DNA of 64,000 nucleotides from Spartobacteria bacterium LR76. GTDB lineage: Bacteria; Verrucomicrobiota; Verrucomicrobiia; Chthoniobacterales; Terrimicrobiaceae. A program made the position numbers and the translations under genes. A model generated the notes under the pieces. It had not been told where the DNA came from, made no database searches, and saw only the letters and a list, made by a program, of their open reading frames with translations. The first letter of the stretch is position 1. Each line of letters opens with the position of its first letter. Shown here in pieces: positions 60,168 through 64,000 of this stretch. Location of the stretch: contig QAYZ01000009.1 in the NCBI GenBank assembly GCA_003054655.1, forward strand, positions 1-64,000. Direction: 5' to 3'.

Positions 60168-63100
60168 CTAGGGTTCCACCCCGGAGAGTTTCTTGCCAGA
60201 TTCGTAGACTGGGATTTTGTCCGTCTTTTTCGTATTCTGATTGCCCGTGGCGAGGCCCGAATAGGACGGATCGTTGTAGGGGTTCCATGCGCTGGAGGGC
60301 ACGCCGCTCTTCAGGCTCAGGCGGAACTGCGTTTCCTTCCAGTAGGTACTGCCTCCTCCCGGCGCGATACGCGTGCCGGCGTAGCTCACCTCGGTGTAGT
60401 AGATCTTGCGCGCAGCATCGTAGACCTTGAGCGGAGAGGCCGAACCGCCCTGGGTATAGTTGGTTTTCACCTCCACGCTTGTCTCGCTGTAGCCGAGAGC
60501 AAAGAGCTCGCTCAGGTCCACGTAGTAGCGGAACGAGAGTCCTTCGCTGGCGCGGGCCGGGAAAGCGGATCGATTGTTGAGCAGTGCACGTATTTCCGTA
60601 AATCCAGTGCCTTGCTGATTGATCGAGGCCTCGACGAAGTACTCGTCATCCGGCGTCTCCGCAACAGGGAAGTTCGCCAGGGGCGCTCCGCCGTATTCAG
60701 AGACCATGCGAGCGAGCGCTCCGGTGAAGCCTGCGTTGTAATCGAGCGCGACTTCGTTGGTGACGTAGTTGCTCCGATCATCCGTGTACGCCGTGTCGCT
60801 GGCCGAGGATGGGCCGCCAACCAGCGCACCGTAGAGGGTGTGACGGTTGTTGACGGGATTGGAGATATTATTGCTCCAGGAGCCGTGGGCCGCGCGATGG
60901 TGGGGATTGATTGGCGGGTTGTTGCCAAAGCCCACGACGTAGCTGCGACTGTTCGGGTTTTCGCCGAGCATGTAGTTGATCTGCGCTTTGGCGAAATCGC
61001 GGTAGCGCGTTCCTACATCGCCCACGCGGTCGGCGTAGATGAAGGCCATGAACGCCGTATTGGCTGCATACCGGAGCGAACCCCATTGGTCCAGCCAGGC
61101 AAGGCCGCCGGGCGTGTACTTGATGCGCGCCCCGTTCTCTCCCACGGTCCAGTAGTTCAGCCAGCGCTGGGAGGCGTTCTTGTAAACATCCTTCCCGGTC
61201 AACTGTGCGAGGAGCACATTGGCGCCGTAGATCTTGTCATCCCACGAGATCGTCCACTTGAGCGATTTGTTCTGGAACTGCTCGCTGTAGATCGACTCGG
61301 CTTTTTGCAGGTACGATGTCTCGCCCGTGGCGCGATAGAGCCACGCCGCAGCCCACACCAGTTCGTCGTAGTATCCGGAGTAGGAGTTGTAGTACGAGGC
61401 CGCGTCGGGGATGGCGCTTGTGTAGGTGCCGCGATAGCTATCCGCGAAGGCAAAGAGGGTCTTCGCATGCTGGAGGAGCTTGGTCGCGTAGGCGGAGTCC
61501 TCATTCTTGAAGAGGATGTGCGCGGAGGCCAGGGCCGCTGCCGCCTCGGCCGCGATCTCGGTGCCGGGCTTGGCGGTATCCGCCTTATATGAAGGGCGGG
61601 ACATCGTCATGGTCTCCGGCGGACCCCAGTAGGAGTGGTCGCTGCCGCCATTGCCGACCTGTCCGTAGAAGACATTGTCGCTCGGGTGCGCCTTGATCAG
61701 CCAGTCCGCACCCCAGCGGATGGCTGAGAGGAAGGCCTCCTTTTGCTGTGCGCTCTGGTAGGCGGTGCCATACTCGATGCCGCCCCACGCGAGGAGCGTC
61801 ATGCTGGTGGCCATGGGCAGAGCAAATTTCACATGATCGCCGGCATCGTAATAGCCGCCACTCAGGTCGAGCCCGACGTCGCTGCCGTCTTGCAGGGCCG
61901 AGTCTCCGCGCCAGTTGATGCGGAAATTTGCGGGTAGTTTGCCGGAGCGCTGTGCGTCGTAGAAGAAGAGCGACTTTTGCAGAGCCTCGGAGTAGTTGAA
62001 CTTCCCGGTGCCTGCATTGGTTTCACGGATCGTCACCGTACCCACGGCGCGGGATATTTCGCCGCCGACGACAGTGGAGAGCTCCACAGTGAAGCTCTCG
62101 AGTCCTTCATTCGTCGGATCGCTCAGGATCGTAACGGGGATCGTCTTGAAGGTCGTTCCCGGCTCGAAGAGCAGGTTGCCATTGGCTGCAACGTAGTCCG
62201 ATCCGCTCCAGGCGGTGCCGTTCTTCGTCTGATAGCTCACTCCCGCGACGGTGCTGGCTGCGGGGAGGAGCGTCACTTTCACTTGAGCCACGGTGGTGCC
62301 GGACTTTGGCTCATCCACCACGACGTCCTCGATGGCAAACTTCGGTACGACTGGTGTAGGCGTCGGGGTCGGCGTCGGCACCGGGGTGGGTGTCGGAGTT
62401 GGTGTTGCCGTGGGGGTAGGCGTAGGAGTAGCCGTCGGGGTCGGGGTCGGCGTGGGAGTTCCGCCTCCGCCCGATGGCTGGAAGGTGAAGTTCGTCGGAG
62501 CCTGGGTGAGACTGCCCGGGCTGCCGATGAACCCAAAGCTGACTGATCCGCCCGCCGGGATGTCCTTGTTCCAAGTATAAAGCTGCGCGTTGAACGAATA
62601 GCGGCTGGAGGAAACCTGGGTGTAGCCAGCGTTCCAGATCGAGGAGATCGACCGGTTCAGGTCGAATGCGAGCTGCCAGTTCTTGATGACGGAGGATGTG
62701 AGATTCTTGATCACGACCTGCGCCTCGAAGCCGCTGCGCCAATCATTACTCACCTTGAAGGTCACGCTCACATTGCCGAGATTGACCGTCGTATTCGGCG
62801 ATCCCGGAGTCGGAGTTGCCGTGGGCGTCGGAGTCGGGGTGGGAACCGGTGTGGGTGTTGGCGTCGGCACCGGAGTTGGTGTTGGCGTGGGTGTGGGAGT
62901 AGGCGTCGGGGTGGCAGTCGGAGCAGGCGTAGGCGTCGGAGTAGTGCCGCCACTGGAGGTTTGGAAAATAAAGTCCGAGGGAGCTTTTGTCAGGTTTCCC
63001 GGAGAACCGGTGAAGCCAAACGACACCTTGCCCCTGGCCGGGACATCCTTGTTCCAGAGATAAGGCTGTGCGTCGAAGGTATAGCGATCTCCGGATTTGC

Positions 63101-64000
63101 TCACGAGACGGGCATTCCACGGGCTGACAGGCTCGCGCTCAATGCGGAAGGACAACGTCCAGTCGCGCAGGATGCTCGACGTCTTGTTCTCGATGACGAC
63201 ATCTCCCTGGTATCCGCTGATCCAGTCGCTCGTCAGCTTGAAGGTGACGATCACCTGGTCATTCTCAAAGCGCGCATCCCGCGATCCCGGAGCAGGAGTC
63301 GGCGTAGGGGTGGGAACGGGAGTGGGCGACGGAGTCGGGGTCGGATCACCATGATCATGATCCGCCGGCACATCCGGCGCGACCATGGGATCGGGCGCAG
63401 TCGTACCATAATCCACACCGCCAAAGTCGAGGTCGCTCGTGGAGAAAAACACCTCTCCCACGGGGTCGATACGCTGCCAGATGACATACAGAACATGACG
63501 CCCCTTGCGCTGCGGCAGGGTCACGTCAAACATGTAGTTCTTCCCCTCGAGGCGGGCATTTTCGCCACCAGGCAGCGCCTCGAGGTCGCTCCACTTCAGC
63601 GGCTGCCGAGGATCGTAGTCGGCCTTGGTGATATACGCCTCGAAGTAGCTCGGATCATGTGGCGTCGCCGCATAAAAGACGCAGTGAAAATGCCCCGGCT
63701 GCACCTTGGTGGCGGGCCAGTCCGTACGGGCGAGATTCAGTCCCGCGTATTTGTCGCGCCCGGCTCCTGGCAGTTTTCCATCGGGGATCTGCGTCCGGTA
63801 GTCGTGATTGGGCAACTGCCTGTTGACCTCATGCCAGTCATAAAATGCCTGGGTACCAGCCACCGCAACAGCCGCCCGGCCTGCGGCCGAGGAGGGGTGC
63901 TCGGGGTTTTCCAGGAACACCTCGTATGATCTGCTGATCGGACTGGCCATCGAGCCATGTCCAAAGCATGCGACCAACGAACCCAAAAACGCCGTGATGG
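60168..64000 (-). CDS. Giant secreted LPMO-CBM2-CBM2-Calx-beta-GH9-CBM3 enzyme, 5' end off window
   Basis: At least 1272 codons; the start lies beyond 64000. Residues are counted from codon 63986. A signal-like FLGSLVACFG is followed by His10, the probable mature N-terminus and copper-binding His of an AA10 lytic polysaccharide monooxygenase (10-189; second His110 in TPHDPSYF, axial Phe181). A PT-rich linker (214-233) leads to CBM2 (236-344), a longer PT linker (349-396) to a second CBM2 (400-505) and a third PT linker (510-547). Then come a Calx-beta domain (551-655), GH9 (662-1105; YYDAGDHVKF with Asp714 and Asp717, NPHHR around 1027, acid Glu1078) and CBM3 (1113-1270). It should combine oxidative and hydrolytic attack on cellulose. 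Confidence 0.88.
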   Translation of the reverse strand, partial: ITAFLGSLVACFGHGSMASPISRSYEVFLENPEHPSSAAGRAAVAVAGTQAFYDWHEVNRQLPNHDYRTQIPDGKLPGAGRDKYAGLNLARTDWPATKVQPGHFHCVFYAATPHDPSYFEAYITKADYDPRQPLKWSDLEALPGGENARLEGKNYMFDVTLPQRKGRHVLYVIWQRIDPVGEVFFSTSDLDFGGVDYGTTAPDPMVAPDVPADHDHGDPTPTPSPTPVPTPTPTPAPGSRDARFENDQVIVTFKLTSDWISGYQGDVVIENKTSSILRDWTLSFRIEREPVSPWNARLVSKSGDRYTFDAQPYLWNKDVPARGKVSFGFTGSPGNLTKAPSDFIFQTSSGGTTPTPTPAPTATPTPTPTPTPTPTPVPTPTPTPVPTPTPTPTATPTPGSPNTTVNLGNVSVTFKVSNDWRSGFEAQVVIKNLTSSVIKNWQLAFDLNRSISSIWNAGYTQVSSSRYSFNAQLYTWNKDIPAGGSVSFGFIGSPGSLTQAPTNFTFQPSGGGGTPTPTPTPTATPTPTPTATPTPTPTPVPTPTPTPTPVVPKFAIEDVVVDEPKSGTTVAQVKVTLLPAASTVAGVSYQTKNGTAWSGSDYVAANGNLLFEPGTTFKTIPVTILSDPTNEGLESFTVELSTVVGGEISRAVGTVTIRETNAGTGKFNYSEALQKSLFFYDAQRSGKLPANFRINWRGDSALQDGSDVGLDLSGGYYDAGDHVKFALPMATSMTLLAWGGIEYGTAYQSAQQKEAFLSAIRWGADWLIKAHPSDNVFYGQVGNGGSDHSYWGPPETMTMSRPSYKADTAKPGTEIAAEAAAALASAHILFKNEDSAYATKLLQHAKTLFAFADSYRGTYTSAIPDAASYYNSYSGYYDELVWAAAWLYRATGETSYLQKAESIYSEQFQNKSLKWTISWDDKIYGANVLLAQLTGKDVYKNASQRWLNYWTVGENGARIKYTPGGLAWLDQWGSLRYAANTAFMAFIYADRVGDVGTRYRDFAKAQINYMLGENPNSRSYVVGFGNNPPINPHHRAAHGSWSNNISNPVNNRHTLYGALVGGPSSASDTAYTDDRSNYVTNEVALDYNAGFTGALARMVSEYGGAPLANFPVAETPDDEYFVEASINQQGTGFTEIRALLNNRSAFPARASEGLSFRYYVDLSELFALGYSETSVEVKTNYTQGGSASPLKVYDAARKIYYTEVSYAGTRIAPGGGSTYWKETQFRLSLKSGVPSSAWNPYNDPSYSGLATGNQNTKKTDKIPVYESGKKLSGVEP

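Noticed and set aside
60087-61592. A 501-codon plus-strand frame opposite the GH9 domain
   Set aside because: It is antisense to GH9 and CBM3 sequence that carries catalytic motifs; no own signal.
62346-62942. Repeat-rich DNA resembling a short-repeat array
   Set aside because: It encodes Thr-Pro linkers in frame with the CBM2/GH9 enzyme, with no fixed spacers, so it is not CRISPR.

Overview
The window is a GC-rich (roughly 60%) stretch of a Gram-negative bacterial chromosome. Dense gene packing, prepilin-like proteins with a GFTLIELLV leader, PEP-CTERM proteins ending in VPEPST plus a membrane anchor and basic tail, an OprB-type sugar porin and a large secreted cellulase point to a free-living, plant-polymer-degrading member of the Verrucomicrobiota (a Spartobacteria/Chthoniobacter/Terrimicrobium-like soil organism). 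That placement is inference from gene content; no rRNA gene is present.

Layout. (1) 0-11 kb: housekeeping and carbohydrate genes: an ITP/XTP pyrophosphatase divergent from leuS, a pseudopilin, a cytochrome c divergent from a PQQ sugar dehydrogenase, an OprB porin, then a peptidoglycan set (amidase, dipeptide epimerase, M20 peptidase), rpsT and tRNA-Met. (2) 10.9-16.4 kb: a complete pstSCAB-phoU operon with a candidate Pho-type operator, divergent from a Tat-exported Mn-type superoxide dismutase. (3) 16.6-30.3 kb: rmuC, an acetyltransferase, glycosyltransferases, trxB, a thioesterase, an L,D-transpeptidase with an ankyrin-like N-terminus, a LolD-like ATPase beside a very large AsmA-like protein, and a DksA-like/rpmG/rpsR operon (rpmG is short and easily missed). 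(4) 30.5-35.1 kb: glgX and two divergent family 9 glycosyltransferases. (5) 35.2-41.7 kb: a copper-delivery/cytochrome operon (PCuAC, SCO1, cytochrome c), a DJ-1/PfpI protein, a pseudopilin, a PEP-CTERM protein and a RegB/RegA-like redox two-component pair. Three copies of a TGCGRC-N5-GCCGCA element, which fits the known RegA/PrrA operator, lie before the copper operon and before the regulators. (6) 42.3-44.4 kb: a gene-remnant scar including a metF 3' end, a second PEP-CTERM protein and a NarL-type regulator. (7) 44.4-59.8 kb: a stress-type accessory region: Ku with a split LigD, a lipoprotein family 1 glycosidase coupled to YihY, DUF72, DUF6766, two SDRs, a zinc alcohol dehydrogenase, two DUF892 proteins, a sugar kinase/HAD pair and a stand-alone histidine-kinase DHp domain. 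(8) 60.2-64 kb: after tRNA-Ser, a very large secreted enzyme read to the window edge, with an AA10 lytic polysaccharide monooxygenase, two CBM2 modules, a Calx-beta domain, a GH9 cellulase and a CBM3.

The most notable signals are the AA10-GH9 single-chain fusion and the RegBA-like redox regulon candidate joining copper/cytochrome biogenesis to surface (PEP-CTERM, pseudopilin) genes. Gene starts were chosen by ATG/GTG position, Shine-Dalgarno matches, signal peptides and family length; many Shine-Dalgarno signals here are weak, so some starts are provisional.
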